Shown: positions 14,558 through 24,027 of the stretch, piece after piece
Layout of the letters: the number at the start of each line of letters is the position of its first letter
Numbering within the stretch: the first letter of the stretch is position 1
Made by a program: the position numbers and the translations under genes
Origin: Ornithomonoglobus_A sp045649025
GTDB lineage: Bacteria; Bacillota; Clostridia; UBA1381
Assembly (NCBI GenBank): GCA_045649025.1
Contig: JAZRPB010000033.1
Coordinates: 1-60,287 of the forward strand
Direction: 5' to 3'
DNA length: 60,287 nucleotides
Notes under the pieces: model-generated
Databases searched by the model: none
What the model saw: only the letters and a program-made list of their open reading frames with translations
Told to the model about the DNA's origin: nothing

Positions 14558-16522
14558 TTGAATTTAGATGTACCAAACAGCAAGGGCAAGACCATAAGAG
14601 ACTACCTGCCTGATGCAATGCAGAAGCTTATGGGTAAGGCACAGCCTGAAGGAGTGTCCGAGCAAACTTCGGTAGACCCTTTTGAGCAGTCACAGGTTAT
14701 TGACAAGAAGGCAATTGAGAAGGCAGCACAAACCCTGAAGAAGTATAAAGACGGTAAGAAAAACTTTGAGGACAGAATTGTTGAAGAAGAGCAATGGTGG
14801 AAGTTACGCCATTGGGACGTGGTTGGTAAGGGTGAGATGGGAGACAAGCCGCAGCCTACATCAGCCTGGCTATTTAACTCTATATCGGCAAAGCACGCTG
14901 ATATGATGGATAACTACCCGGAGCCAAACGTGTTGCCGAGAGAGCGGGGAGACGAAAAGTCGGCAAAGATGCTTTCTTCTATTCTTCCTGTTATATACGA
15001 GCGTAATAACTACGAGGAAACATACTCCGATGCGGCGTGGTACAAGCTCAAGCACGGTGTGGTGGCAAAGGGTGTGTTTTGGAATACAGAGCTTGAGGAA
15101 GGCTTGGGGGATATTGATACACAGTTTATTGATATGCTAAACATCTTTTGGGAAGCCGGCATAACCGATATACAATCGAGCCGAGATTTGTTTATTGTAT
15201 CTTTAAAAGACAATGACCTGCTTGAAAAGGAATACCCGCAGTTAAAGGGTAAGAATGGCGGTAAGGTTATAGATGTAAAGCAGTATGTATATGACGATAC
15301 AGTGGATGTAACAAACAAGTCTGCAGTGGTGGATTGGTATTACAAGAAACGAAATGCATCAGGCAAAACGGTACTACACTTCTGTAAGTTTGTAGGCAAT
15401 GAAGTATTGTTTGCTTCCGAGAATGAGCCTGAATATGCAGAAAACGGCTTTTATAATCATGGCTTATATCCTGTTGAGTTTGATGTGCTGTTCCCCGAAG
15501 AAGGAACACCTGTAGGCTTTGGATATATAGCTATTATGAAATCGCCGCAGCTATATATTGACAAGCTTCAGCAAGTGATGTTGGAGAATGCCATAGACTC
15601 CTGTAACCCACGTTATTTCGCAAAAAAGAATGTGGGTATCAATATAGACGAATACAAAGACAAATCAAAGCAGATTGTGTTTGTTGAGGGTGATATAGAC
15701 GAGGAACGGTTAAAGCTTATAGATGTACCCAGAATAAGCGGTAGTTGCGTAAATATCTTACAAATGAAGATTGACGAGTTAAAAGAAACATCGGCAACAC
15801 GTGACTTCTCGCAAGGCTCAACATCAAGCGGTGTGACTGCGGCGGCGGCCATTGCGGCACTACAAGAAGCTGGCAACAAACAGAGTCGAGATTTGATTTC
15901 TGGTACATATCGCTCATACACAAGGGAGTGTTACCTTGCCATAGAGCTAATGAGACAGTTCTATGATGAAAGACGGTCATTCCGTATCACAGGAGAGACG
16001 GGTAATTATGAGTTTGTAGACTTTGACAATAAGATGATGCAGGGAGAGGCTATTCCCCCAGCTTATGTAGGGCAAGAGCTTGAAGAAGGATATGTTGAGC
16101 TATTTCGTAAGCCTGTATATGACATTGTTATTAAGCCTCAAAAGAGGTCGCCATATTCGAAGATGGCACAGAATGAGCTGGCGAAGGAAATGTATAATAT
16201 GGGATTTTTTAATCCACAGTTGGCAGAACAGTCAATGACAGCATTAGAGCTTATGGAATTTGACGGCATAGAGGTTGTGAAAGAAAAGGTACAAAACGGA
16301 CAAACCCTGTTGAATATGGTAAACCAGCTTACACAGGAGCTTGCAATGTTAAAAGGTGCTATGGGTATAGGAATACCTAACGGAGTGGCAATGCCAAATG
16401 CTCCAAATGTTCAAAGCGGCGGCGGTATGGGGCAATCGCAAAAGCAGGCACAGCAGGCTACAATGACAGACTACGGAGCAAGGTTAGCAAGCAGAGCTAA
16501 CCCCGATATGAATAATGGTTAG
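14558..16522 (+). CDS. Portal protein
   Basis: This 654-residue protein starts at TTG, 8 nt after AGAGGTGA. It is longer than the usual siphovirus portal and resembles P22-like portals: a clip/wing region (AKHADMMDNYPEPNVLPRE) and a long helical C-terminus ending in Gln/Gly-rich sequence. It sits between terminase and the head-maturation genes and should form the dodecameric DNA channel. It overlaps the Prp-like gene by 8 nt. Confidence 0.88.
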   Translation: MNLDVPNSKGKTIRDYLPDAMQKLMGKAQPEGVSEQTSVDPFEQSQVIDKKAIEKAAQTLKKYKDGKKNFEDRIVEEEQWWKLRHWDVVGKGEMGDKPQPTSAWLFNSISAKHADMMDNYPEPNVLPRERGDEKSAKMLSSILPVIYERNNYEETYSDAAWYKLKHGVVAKGVFWNTELEEGLGDIDTQFIDMLNIFWEAGITDIQSSRDLFIVSLKDNDLLEKEYPQLKGKNGGKVIDVKQYVYDDTVDVTNKSAVVDWYYKKRNASGKTVLHFCKFVGNEVLFASENEPEYAENGFYNHGLYPVEFDVLFPEEGTPVGFGYIAIMKSPQLYIDKLQQVMLENAIDSCNPRYFAKKNVGINIDEYKDKSKQIVFVEGDIDEERLKLIDVPRISGSCVNILQMKIDELKETSATRDFSQGSTSSGVTAAAAIAALQEAGNKQSRDLISGTYRSYTRECYLAIELMRQFYDERRSFRITGETGNYEFVDFDNKMMQGEAIPPAYVGQELEEGYVELFRKPVYDIVIKPQKRSPYSKMAQNELAKEMYNMGFFNPQLAEQSMTALELMEFDGIEVVKEKVQNGQTLLNMVNQLTQELAMLKGAMGIGIPNGVAMPNAPNVQSGGGMGQSQKQAQQATMTDYGARLASRANPDMNNG

Positions 16523-16835
16523 GGCAAAATATACAGTCGATGGAAACACACATACGTTAACTGTGACAGGTCACGCCAATTATGGCGAGTATGGCAGAGA
16601 TATTGTGTGTGCAGGTGTGTCGGCATTAGTTCAGGCTCTTATAGGTTGGATTGAGGAAAATCACTATAGGGCTGAATGTATAAGTATTGACACTAAAGCG
16701 GGAGAGGTTGTTATCTCCTGTGAGGGTGGCGATGATTTGGCCGCAGTCTTTTATATGACATCCATTGGTCTGATGCAAATAGCAGACAGCTATAGAGACC
16801 ATGTACAAATAGATATTATCGGACTTGCCGATTGA
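16515..16835 (+). CDS. Prp-type cysteine protease, probable head-maturation protease
   Basis: This 106-residue protein matches ribosomal-processing cysteine protease Prp: GHA with H20, then RDIVCAGVSAL with C32, the same 12-residue spacing as the catalytic pair of Staphylococcus aureus Prp. Host Prp trims ribosomal protein L27 after a NLQFFA-like motif, and some phages borrow it to process capsid and scaffold. Here the phage carries its own copy directly before the scaffold and capsid genes, both of which have such a motif near the N-terminus. Its start lies in the end of the portal gene. Confidence 0.88.
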   Translation: MVRAKYTVDGNTHTLTVTGHANYGEYGRDIVCAGVSALVQALIGWIEENHYRAECISIDTKAGEVVISCEGGDDLAAVFYMTSIGLMQIADSYRDHVQIDIIGLAD

Positions 16836-16872
16836 CTCTTGGGAAAAGACCATGAGAAAGGGGGCATATAAG

Positions 16873-17862
16873 ATGCCAAAAGTATTAAAAAGAATGTTCA
16901 AAGTAGATTTGCAGTTGTTCAATGACGGCGGAGCAACAAGCGGAGTAGAAGGCTCCGTGGCAGCTACGGAGAACGCACCAAAGGTTGAAGCTAAACCGAG
17001 CGGAAGCAACCGCCGCTCAAAATCGGGTGAATTTGAAAATGTAGTATTCGGAAAGCAGGAAGGTACAACCGCTCCCGAAGCTACGAGCCTTGACACCGAA
17101 GGCAATCCTATGGGTGCAGGAGAAACGGATGTAAAAGTTACATCTAATACGCTTGAAGAGAGAAGAAAAGCATATAATGACCTTATCAATGGCGAGTATA
17201 AGGACTTGGACCAGGAGAGGTTTCAGCAGGTATTTGACAGACGCTTCAAGCAAGTAAAGGGTATGGAAGCAGATTTAGCCGCACAAAAGCCTATTCTTGA
17301 TAAGCTTATGGCTCGATATGGCGTACAAGATGTGGCAGAGCTTGACAAAGCCCTTACAGAAGATACCGAGTATTGGGAGTCAGTGGCAGAGGAACACGGT
17401 ATGACAGTGGAGCAGTACCACGCTATGCAAAAGCTGGAACGTGAGAACGAGGAGCTAAAAGCAATACGTCAAAGACAAATTGGTCAGCAACAGTTTCAGC
17501 AACAGATTGATAGCTGGTATAGAGAAGCAGACAGAGTAAAGGAATTATATCCTTCGTTTGACTTCAAAACAGAAGCACAAAATCCTGAATTTCTTAGTCT
17601 ATTAAGGAATGGTAACAGTGTAGAGCACGCATACAAGGTTCTTCATTTTGATGAATTAACGCAAAATGCCGCAAGAGTGGCCGCACAAACGGCGGATGCA
17701 CAGGCACAAGCAAGAATCAAACAAAAAGCTTCCCGACCTTCCGAGAATGGTACATCTTCACAATCAGCCGCAATTGTAAGAAATGATGTGTCTACTCTTA
17801 CTCGTAAGGAACGGGCAGAGATAGCACGAAGAGTACAACGGGGAGAAAAAATAGTATTTTAA
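16873..17862 (+). CDS. Capsid scaffold protein with Prp-like site
   Basis: This 329-residue protein has a charged, coiled-coil middle (about residues 100-260) and is Gln/Glu-rich, typical of a head scaffold lying just before the major capsid gene. Residues 11-17 read VDLQLFN, close to the Prp cleavage motif, followed by a Gly-rich stretch. I chose the ATG at 16873, behind AAAGGGGG; an upstream in-frame ATG is poorly placed and would bury the motif. The C-terminus is basic (RAEIARRVQRGEKIVF), fitting a capsid-binding helix. Confidence 0.85.
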   Translation: MPKVLKRMFKVDLQLFNDGGATSGVEGSVAATENAPKVEAKPSGSNRRSKSGEFENVVFGKQEGTTAPEATSLDTEGNPMGAGETDVKVTSNTLEERRKAYNDLINGEYKDLDQERFQQVFDRRFKQVKGMEADLAAQKPILDKLMARYGVQDVAELDKALTEDTEYWESVAEEHGMTVEQYHAMQKLERENEELKAIRQRQIGQQQFQQQIDSWYREADRVKELYPSFDFKTEAQNPEFLSLLRNGNSVEHAYKVLHFDELTQNAARVAAQTADAQAQARIKQKASRPSENGTSSQSAAIVRNDVSTLTRKERAEIARRVQRGEKIVF

Positions 17863-17898
17863 TTAACTCTCCCCGAAAATAGAAGGGAGAAAGAAAAA

Positions 17899-18879
17899 AT
17901 GAAACACTTTTACAATCTTCAGCTATTTGCTGAAATGAACACAAACCTTACATCTTCTGAAGGTCTATCCAAGGAGATGAAAACCTATTACAGCGATTAT
18001 TTAATTGATAACGCTATTCCAAAGCTGGTACACGACCAATTTGGACAAAAGCATCCTATTCCAAAGAATGGCGGTAAGACAATCGAGTTTAGAAAGTACA
18101 GTCCGCTTCCGAAGCTGACTACACCTATTTCAGAGGGTGTAACACCTGACGGACAAAGCCTTAACATGACAACTATTGAGGCAACTGTTGCACAATATGG
18201 CGGATATATTACACTTTCTGATGTGCTATTGCTTACAGCTATTGATAACAACCTTGTGCAAGCTACAAAGCTTCTTGGTGCACAAGCAGGTGCTACACTT
18301 GACACAATCACAAGAGAAGTATTAAATGGCGGTACAAATGTTATATTCTCGGGCGGTAAGGAAGCAAGAGAAGATCTTGATGCTACATCACTTCTTACAG
18401 TTGATGATGTCAAAAAAGCTGTACGTCTTCTTAAAAATCAAAACGCAGAGCAAATTAGTGGCTCTTGGGTGGGTATTATCCATCCTGATATTGCCTACGA
18501 CCTTACAAATGACCCTGCCTGGAAGGATGTTAAGACATATTCTGACCCATCAGACATTTACGAGGGCGAAATCGGTAAAATCTATGGTGTACGTTTTGTA
18601 GAAACAACTGAAGCTAAAGTATGGGCTAATGCCGGTGCCGGTGGCAGAGCAGTATATTCAACACTTATTTTGGGAGATAACGCATATGGCGTAACTGAAA
18701 TCACAGGCGGCGGCTTACAACATATTGTTAAGCAATTAGGTAGTGCCGGTACAGGCGACCCGCTTGACCAAAGAGCAACAGCAGGCTGGAAAGCTACAAA
18801 GGTTGCAGAAAGACTTGTTGAGAATTATATGGTACGTATCGAGTCTGGCTCAACATTTAATCCAACAGAAAATAACTAA
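17899..18879 (+). CDS. Major capsid protein, N4-gp56 family
   Basis: This 326-residue protein looks like the N4-gp56 capsid family (helix near YLIDNAIPKLVHDQFGQ; EGVTPDGQ loop; GGYITLSDV; C-terminal VKQLGSAGTGDPLDQRA). It begins MKHFYNLQLFA, with NLQLFA at residues 6-11, almost identical to the Prp cleavage motif, so the mature protein may begin at E12. The capsid gene follows the scaffold by 36 bp with a good ribosome-binding site. Confidence 0.9.
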   Translation: MKHFYNLQLFAEMNTNLTSSEGLSKEMKTYYSDYLIDNAIPKLVHDQFGQKHPIPKNGGKTIEFRKYSPLPKLTTPISEGVTPDGQSLNMTTIEATVAQYGGYITLSDVLLLTAIDNNLVQATKLLGAQAGATLDTITREVLNGGTNVIFSGGKEAREDLDATSLLTVDDVKKAVRLLKNQNAEQISGSWVGIIHPDIAYDLTNDPAWKDVKTYSDPSDIYEGEIGKIYGVRFVETTEAKVWANAGAGGRAVYSTLILGDNAYGVTEITGGGLQHIVKQLGSAGTGDPLDQRATAGWKATKVAERLVENYMVRIESGSTFNPTENN

Positions 18880-18915
18880 CTTCGTTTTTAGCGGAGTATG
18901 AAAGGAGTAACTATA

Positions 18916-19317
18916 ATGGCAAATAAAGAGACTAAACCAGAATCAATTAACCTTGCGGATGTTACAAAGCAAGTAGAAGATATGCTTGCAAAGGCACGAG
19001 AAGAAGCCAAAAAGATTGTGGCAGATGCAAAAGCTTCTGTTAGCGGTGAGTTAACCGAAGAGCAGAAGAAGGCTAACGAAGAGAGAAAAGCATATTGGAA
19101 TGAGCCTGTAAAGGTTAAATTATTCAGAGATAACAACAAGTACAAGGATGATGTATTTGTTTCTGTAAACGGTGAAAACTGCGTTATTAAGCGTGGCGTT
19201 GAGGTAGAAATCAAACGTAAATTTGCCCAAGTGCTTGACAAGTCGGACCTTCAGGACTATGAGACAAGTATGCTCATCGAGAAGAAGTCAAGTGAGTTTG
19301 CAAAGAGCGAGTTATAA
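18916..19317 (+). CDS. Virion-associated protein, unknown
   Basis: This 133-residue protein has a helical, Lys/Glu-rich N-terminus (coiled coil about 10-60) and a compact C-terminal part (VKVKLFRDNNKYKDDVFVSV ...). ATG 18916 follows AAAGGAG. The place after the capsid gene suggests a head-completion or decoration protein, but no homologue is recognised. Confidence 0.7.
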   Translation: MANKETKPESINLADVTKQVEDMLAKAREEAKKIVADAKASVSGELTEEQKKANEERKAYWNEPVKVKLFRDNNKYKDDVFVSVNGENCVIKRGVEVEIKRKFAQVLDKSDLQDYETSMLIEKKSSEFAKSEL

Positions 19318-19357
19318 TTGAATACTCCGCGATAATGAAAATTCTATGACACGGCAT

Positions 19358-19388
19358 AGGGACAGCTTTGATTGGTTGTCCCTGTTTT
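19358..19388 (+). terminator. Hairpin terminator after the head genes
   Basis: AGGGACA pairs with TGTCCCT and is followed by GTTTT. The T-run is short, so it may only attenuate transcription into the fibre genes. Confidence 0.6.
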
Positions 19389-19407
19389 CGTATAAGGGGA
19401 GCAGAAT

Positions 19408-19677
19408 ATGGCTGATTTAATAAAAATAAAGGGTGGTAGTGGCGATGTTCCTACACTACAGGACAGAGAGCTTGCAATTAAGAAAAATGGGAACGAATCG
19501 GAATTGTACTGCGGTATAGATGGCGTAAATGTACGTCTATGCGGTACAAATGACAAAACAATATTAGATACACTCTGTGCAACAATAAGTAATCTGCAGG
19601 CAACAATAGTCACTATTAATTCAACTATTGAAGATATTACTGCTCGTTTGGAGATATTGGAAAAAGCAAACGAGTAA
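19408..19677 (+). CDS. Short fibre-type virion protein
   Basis: This 89-residue protein has an N-terminal pattern shared by phage fibre attachment domains (IKIKGGSGDVPTLQDRELAI ... NESELYCGIDG), followed by a C-terminal leucine-zipper-like helix (about 55-88) suited to trimerisation. It lies directly before the large fibre gene and may form its base. Confidence 0.65.
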   Translation: MADLIKIKGGSGDVPTLQDRELAIKKNGNESELYCGIDGVNVRLCGTNDKTILDTLCATISNLQATIVTINSTIEDITARLEILEKANE

Positions 19678-19692
19678 GAAAGGAGAGAGGCA

Positions 19693-22608
19693 ATGGATAG
19701 AATTATAAATGTTAAGGTGGGCGGTAACCACATTAGCAAGGATAATAAGACAGCAGGAGTCAGAGGTGAAGCTAATGTTACAAAGCTGCGACTTACATTT
19801 GATGAAGGATGGAACGGCTTTGCAAAAAAAATTACCTTTTGGGATGCAAGGGGCTTAAATCCTGTTGTAATTGACTTGTTACCTCATTTGGAGGAGAGCG
19901 AGGGGATATATCTTGTTCCTATTCCGGCCGAGCCTATGGAAGAAGCTGGTATGCTTACTTTTGTTATAGATGGTACAGTTGATGATAAGGTACAAAGAAG
20001 CATTTCAGATAAGCTTGAGGTTAAGGATGCACCTATTGAAAAAAACGCCGGTCAGCCTGTACCGCCTACAAAGAATGAGCTTACACAGTTAGCAGAAGAG
20101 ATAGAAAAAATTAATAGCAATATTTTAGAGGTAAGAAACGCAAAAGAAGATACACAAAAATCAGCCGAGAGTGCAGATGAAGATGCAAAAATCGCCGAAA
20201 ATGCAATGAATAGTGCTAAAGAGTGTGCCGAAAAAGCACAAGAATATTCAAAAATAGCACAGAACACAGTGGGTAAGACAAGTTACATAGGCGAAAATGG
20301 TAATTGGTATGCGTGGGACGAAGAAGAAAGCGATTTTTATGATACAGGTATAAGGGCACAAGCAGGCTCAACAGTATATTGTGGTGATAATCCTCCGGAT
20401 AATGCTGATGTTTGGATTAATCCGGAAGATAATGATACGCATATTTCCATCGACACCGAAATGTCCGACACTTCTGAAAACCCTGTACAGAATAAGGTTG
20501 TGAAGGAATATGTTGATGATAAGTTTGAGGAAATGGAGACAAACTTCCAAACTAAAGAATCAAAAGCAGTTTCAGATTATTCTGTTGCTATTGGTTATAA
20601 GAATATAGCTGGTGCTAAAGGGTATTATATTAAATCTATTGATATGGTAAATAAGAAAATTTATTTGTCTGATGTAAAGGTTGAAGCCACCGTATCAATT
20701 GATGATAATACTGATATGTTATTTAAAACCCCTGAGTATAATGCTGGTGATGAATTAACAATACTTGCTAATACAAATTTAGGAGAACAGCATTTAATCA
20801 ATTGTACCAAAATAGTTTCTATATCAAATAATGTTATAGAATATTCTATAAATCTTCCTTTTTCAACATTGGAGCCATCAGAAGAGGGTGATATTTTCCC
20901 CGTTGTATTCTGTATAAATAAAGCTGATGTTGGTAGTGTTATAGTGAGTACCGCTGCATATGCTGAAGGAGTCACTAATATTTCTGTAGGATGGGGGTCT
21001 CATGCAGAAGGTAGAGGTACTAAAGCTGTGGCTAGATATGCACATTCAGAAGGAAGAGCAACAATGTCTGGATATGCTGCCCATTCAGAAGGGTTAGCAA
21101 CTGAATCTTTGGGAAAATACTCACACGCAGAGGGACTTTATTCATGTGCGTATGGAGAAGGGGCACATGCTCAAAATAAAACAACAACTGCTTATGGAAA
21201 TTATAGTCATTCAGAAGGTTCAGAAACATTTGCTTCAGGTACTAATCAACATGTTCAAGGTAGATTTAATATTATAGATGTTGATGCAGACGGAAACCCT
21301 TTAAATACTTATGCTGATATTGTTGGTAATGGTAAATCTGATGATTCACGTTCTAATGCTTATACTTTAGATTGGACAGGTAATGGTTGTTTTGCAGGAG
21401 ATGTTTATGTAAAAGGTGCTGATATGTCGACAGGTGAAAAGCTTGCAACGGAAAAGTATGTAAATGATATTGTTGGTGGCATTAATAACCCTGACATCAA
21501 TAACCCAGCGAAAGCATATACAACTTACGGTATTTCTATAGATTTATCAAACAGCAATCCTGAAACGGCAGTTACATATACCGATGATGCAGTAGGTATG
21601 GTTGCAGGTCCGACCGATTGGTACAAAAAGAGTATTTTCGAGGATATTAAGCCTTGTCTTTTCAAAGATGGTGCAGTTGTGGGTTATCTTAATCCTGACA
21701 ACTTTGCACAGTTTGAGGACGGCACGGCAGCGGATATTACTTCTGGGGATGGCGGCGATGTAATGATTGAAATTCCCAAAACAGGATACAAAATCACAAA
21801 AAGCGGCAATACCCTCACTGTTCAGATAACAGATGACCCAAACAAAGACGACTTTTGTTATAAGGCACACACAAGAACCAACGAGGGCGATAGAGAAAAA
21901 CTGTATATCGGTGCTTTTCTGGGTAGCAACAAGGGTGATAAGCTCCGCTCTATTTCAGGTGTTTCGCCTCTTGCTAATACAAGATTAATCGATTTTAGAA
22001 ACTATGCAAAAGCAAATGGTGTGGGTTATGACCTGTTTGCGTTCTATTCTTTGACACTTTTGCAGTGCTTGTATCTGATTATGTATAAAAACCTTGATTC
22101 ACAGGCATCAATCGGTATGGGTTATATAGGTGGCTATACTAATATGCATAGTACTAAAAATACAGGTGCAACTTTTGACAAAGGTATGAGCTATGGCACA
22201 TCGGACAGGATGGAACAGATGAAATTCCTCGGCATTGAAGACTTTTGGGGGAATCTACATCAGTGGATTGACGGTCTTGTTTCTGACAAAAACGGCAATG
22301 CTTTAGTAGCTACGGATAGTTTCAACGATACAGGTGACGGCTATACAAATGCAGGTATGGTAAGTACATCTATAGGCGGTCATATGAAAGCTCCGCAAGG
22401 TACAAATGATTTGGGATTCATAATTGGTACAGTTGGTGGTTCAACTTCTACCTACTTTTCGGATGGTGCGAGTTTCGGTGGCGGTTATGCGCCTATATTT
22501 GGCGGCTGTTTCGGTGACACTGATGATGCAGGTATTTTCCGATTACGTGTCTTTGCTGACAGTACCTATGGTAATCGCTTTGTTGGAGGTCGATTGATGT
22601 TCCTGTAG
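19693..22608 (+). CDS. Receptor-binding fibre with stalk repeats and C-type-lectin-like tip
   Basis: This 971-residue protein has four visible parts. An N-terminal attachment domain (about 1-115) is followed by an Ala/Glu-rich coiled coil (about 123-194). At about 434-524 lies a stalk of HSEG/HAEG repeats spaced by about 14 residues, like the beta-roll of YadA-type trimeric adhesins. The C-terminal region (about 610-971) contains FWGNLHQWIDG and ends in GGRLMFL, features of C-type-lectin or formylglycine-enzyme-like folds used by diversity-generating-retroelement targets. It should bind the host surface. No reverse transcriptase or template repeat was found. Confidence 0.83.
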   Translation: MDRIINVKVGGNHISKDNKTAGVRGEANVTKLRLTFDEGWNGFAKKITFWDARGLNPVVIDLLPHLEESEGIYLVPIPAEPMEEAGMLTFVIDGTVDDKVQRSISDKLEVKDAPIEKNAGQPVPPTKNELTQLAEEIEKINSNILEVRNAKEDTQKSAESADEDAKIAENAMNSAKECAEKAQEYSKIAQNTVGKTSYIGENGNWYAWDEEESDFYDTGIRAQAGSTVYCGDNPPDNADVWINPEDNDTHISIDTEMSDTSENPVQNKVVKEYVDDKFEEMETNFQTKESKAVSDYSVAIGYKNIAGAKGYYIKSIDMVNKKIYLSDVKVEATVSIDDNTDMLFKTPEYNAGDELTILANTNLGEQHLINCTKIVSISNNVIEYSINLPFSTLEPSEEGDIFPVVFCINKADVGSVIVSTAAYAEGVTNISVGWGSHAEGRGTKAVARYAHSEGRATMSGYAAHSEGLATESLGKYSHAEGLYSCAYGEGAHAQNKTTTAYGNYSHSEGSETFASGTNQHVQGRFNIIDVDADGNPLNTYADIVGNGKSDDSRSNAYTLDWTGNGCFAGDVYVKGADMSTGEKLATEKYVNDIVGGINNPDINNPAKAYTTYGISIDLSNSNPETAVTYTDDAVGMVAGPTDWYKKSIFEDIKPCLFKDGAVVGYLNPDNFAQFEDGTAADITSGDGGDVMIEIPKTGYKITKSGNTLTVQITDDPNKDDFCYKAHTRTNEGDREKLYIGAFLGSNKGDKLRSISGVSPLANTRLIDFRNYAKANGVGYDLFAFYSLTLLQCLYLIMYKNLDSQASIGMGYIGGYTNMHSTKNTGATFDKGMSYGTSDRMEQMKFLGIEDFWGNLHQWIDGLVSDKNGNALVATDSFNDTGDGYTNAGMVSTSIGGHMKAPQGTNDLGFIIGTVGGSTSTYFSDGASFGGGYAPIFGGCFGDTDDAGIFRLRVFADSTYGNRFVGGRLMFL

Positions 22609-22720
22609 AATACTATGCAGAATAAAAACTCATAGGCAATTACAGAACGGTTGATACTAATTCAATATTACAGAAGAATTAAGAATGCAAAAAATTATAT
22701 AGGGAAAGGCGGCGGTTTGA

Positions 22721-22990
22721 TTGAAATTTATTGGAACGGTTCGGGGTAACTCTGAACAAGCAAAGGCTTTGGTTATCGGGAAAGACACCGTATATGTGCA
22801 CACAGATATTGTCCCAGTTGAAAAAGACGGCAAAATTCAGGAGGACTTATTCAGTTATACCGAGGTTCAGTACGACAAGGACGAATACATTGAACTTATG
22901 GCAAAGCAGAATGAGCAGTTGGGTAATGACCTGACAGACACACAGCTTGCATTGTGTGAAATCTACGAAACAATCGGGGGTGCTGAATAA
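22721..22990 (+). CDS. Small tail-associated protein, unknown
   Basis: This 89-residue protein starts at TTG after an AAGGCGGCGG stretch. It has a beta-rich first part, then a C-terminal helix. Its stop overlaps the next ATG (TAATG). It stands where small fibre-assembly or tail proteins usually lie. Function unknown. Confidence 0.65.
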   Translation: MKFIGTVRGNSEQAKALVIGKDTVYVHTDIVPVEKDGKIQEDLFSYTEVQYDKDEYIELMAKQNEQLGNDLTDTQLALCEIYETIGGAE

Positions 22991-23106
22991 TGGCAAATGT
23001 TTATGCGAGCTTAATTAAAAAAGGACTAAAAACCATTGACGATGTTCCAACGGCTTTGAGAAAAGCAGTACAGGTATTGCTTGATGCAGATAAGGACAGT
23101 GCATAA
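22990..23106 (+). CDS. CD1375-like small phage protein
   Basis: This 38-residue protein (MANVYASLIKKGLKTIDDVP ... VQVLLDADKDSA) fits the CD1375/XkdX-like pattern of tiny phage proteins found between fibre and lysis genes. Its start overlaps the preceding stop. Function unknown. Confidence 0.75.
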   Translation: MANVYASLIKKGLKTIDDVPTALRKAVQVLLDADKDSA

Positions 23107-23125
23107 TTGGAAGGAGTGATTACGT

Positions 23126-23827
23126 ATGAATATCATTGAAACCGCTTGGAATTGGAAAAGCGGATTAAGCAACAGAGCGAGCACAGAGTACATAGCATTG
23201 CATCACGCAGCATCGATGCTTTGCACAGCTCAACAAATTGATAATTGGCATAAGGGGAACGGTTGGACAGGCATAGGCTATCACTTCTTTGTGCGAAAAG
23301 ACGGCACAATTTACAGGGGCAGACCTTTGTGGGCAATAGGTGCTCACGTTGCAGGGAAAAACCATTGCTCAATTGGTATATGTGCTGAAGGTGATTATGA
23401 TAAGGAAAAGCATATGCCTGATGAACAGAAGTATGCCATTGCAGAATTATTAAACTATCTCCACAAATACCACTACCCAAATGCAAAGATAGTGGGACAC
23501 AGGGATATAGGTGCATCGGCGTGCCCGGGTAAGTATTATCCGTTTGAGGAATTAAAGAATTATAAATCCATATTAAACAATGAGGAGGAATTAACGATGG
23601 CACAATATGAAGAATTAAAAAAAGAAATAGCAGAGCTTAAATCAATCGTTGCTGAAAGGACAGGCTATTATAACTACATAGATGATAATATGAATGAAAG
23701 CTATAAACCAACAATTAAAAAGCTTGTGGATAGCGGTAAGCTTAAGGGCAATGAAAAGGGTGAGCTTATGCTTACAACTGATATGATGAGAATGCTCACT
23801 ATTTTAGACAGAGCAGGGGTTCTGTAA
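23126..23827 (+). CDS. Endolysin: N-acetylmuramoyl-L-alanine amidase
   Basis: This 233-residue lysin has an N-terminal Amidase_2 domain (about 1-145). Zinc ligands are visible as H27 in LHHAA, H125 in GHRD and C133 in SACPG. It cuts the amide bond between muramic acid and the stem peptide. The C-terminal 80 residues are charged, with a coiled-coil-like stretch and no recognised cell-wall-binding repeat. A holin gene follows 14 bp later. No signal peptide is seen, so export depends on the holin. Confidence 0.93.
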   Translation: MNIIETAWNWKSGLSNRASTEYIALHHAASMLCTAQQIDNWHKGNGWTGIGYHFFVRKDGTIYRGRPLWAIGAHVAGKNHCSIGICAEGDYDKEKHMPDEQKYAIAELLNYLHKYHYPNAKIVGHRDIGASACPGKYYPFEELKNYKSILNNEEELTMAQYEELKKEIAELKSIVAERTGYYNYIDDNMNESYKPTIKKLVDSGKLKGNEKGELMLTTDMMRMLTILDRAGVL

Positions 23828-23841
23828 AGGGGGACAAGGCT

Positions 23842-24024
23842 ATGAAAAAGAGCGTAAAAAAAGTATTAATAAAGGTGGCTAAAACAATGGCAGAGGTTGC
23901 ACTATCGTTTCTTACAATAGGAATGACCATACAAGAGGTTGATTGGGAGCATCTTGTGTCTGTAACCTTGCTATCGGGATTGATTACTATTCTGTTTAAT
24001 ATTAAAGAAATTAAGGAGGAGTAG
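23842..24024 (+). CDS. Holin (r1t-like)
   Basis: This 60-residue protein has a basic N-terminus, a hydrophobic segment (about 17-30), a short polar turn (EVDWEH) and a second hydrophobic segment (about 37-54). The pattern resembles r1t-type holins, and it is next to the amidase. It should open the membrane to release the endolysin. Confidence 0.8.
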   Translation: MKKSVKKVLIKVAKTMAEVALSFLTIGMTIQEVDWEHLVSVTLLSGLITILFNIKEIKEE

Positions 24025-24027
24025 GAT

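Noticed and set aside
22500..22720. Active diversity-generating retroelement
   Set aside because: The fibre tip resembles a variable region, but no reverse transcriptase frame or template repeat was found anywhere in the window.
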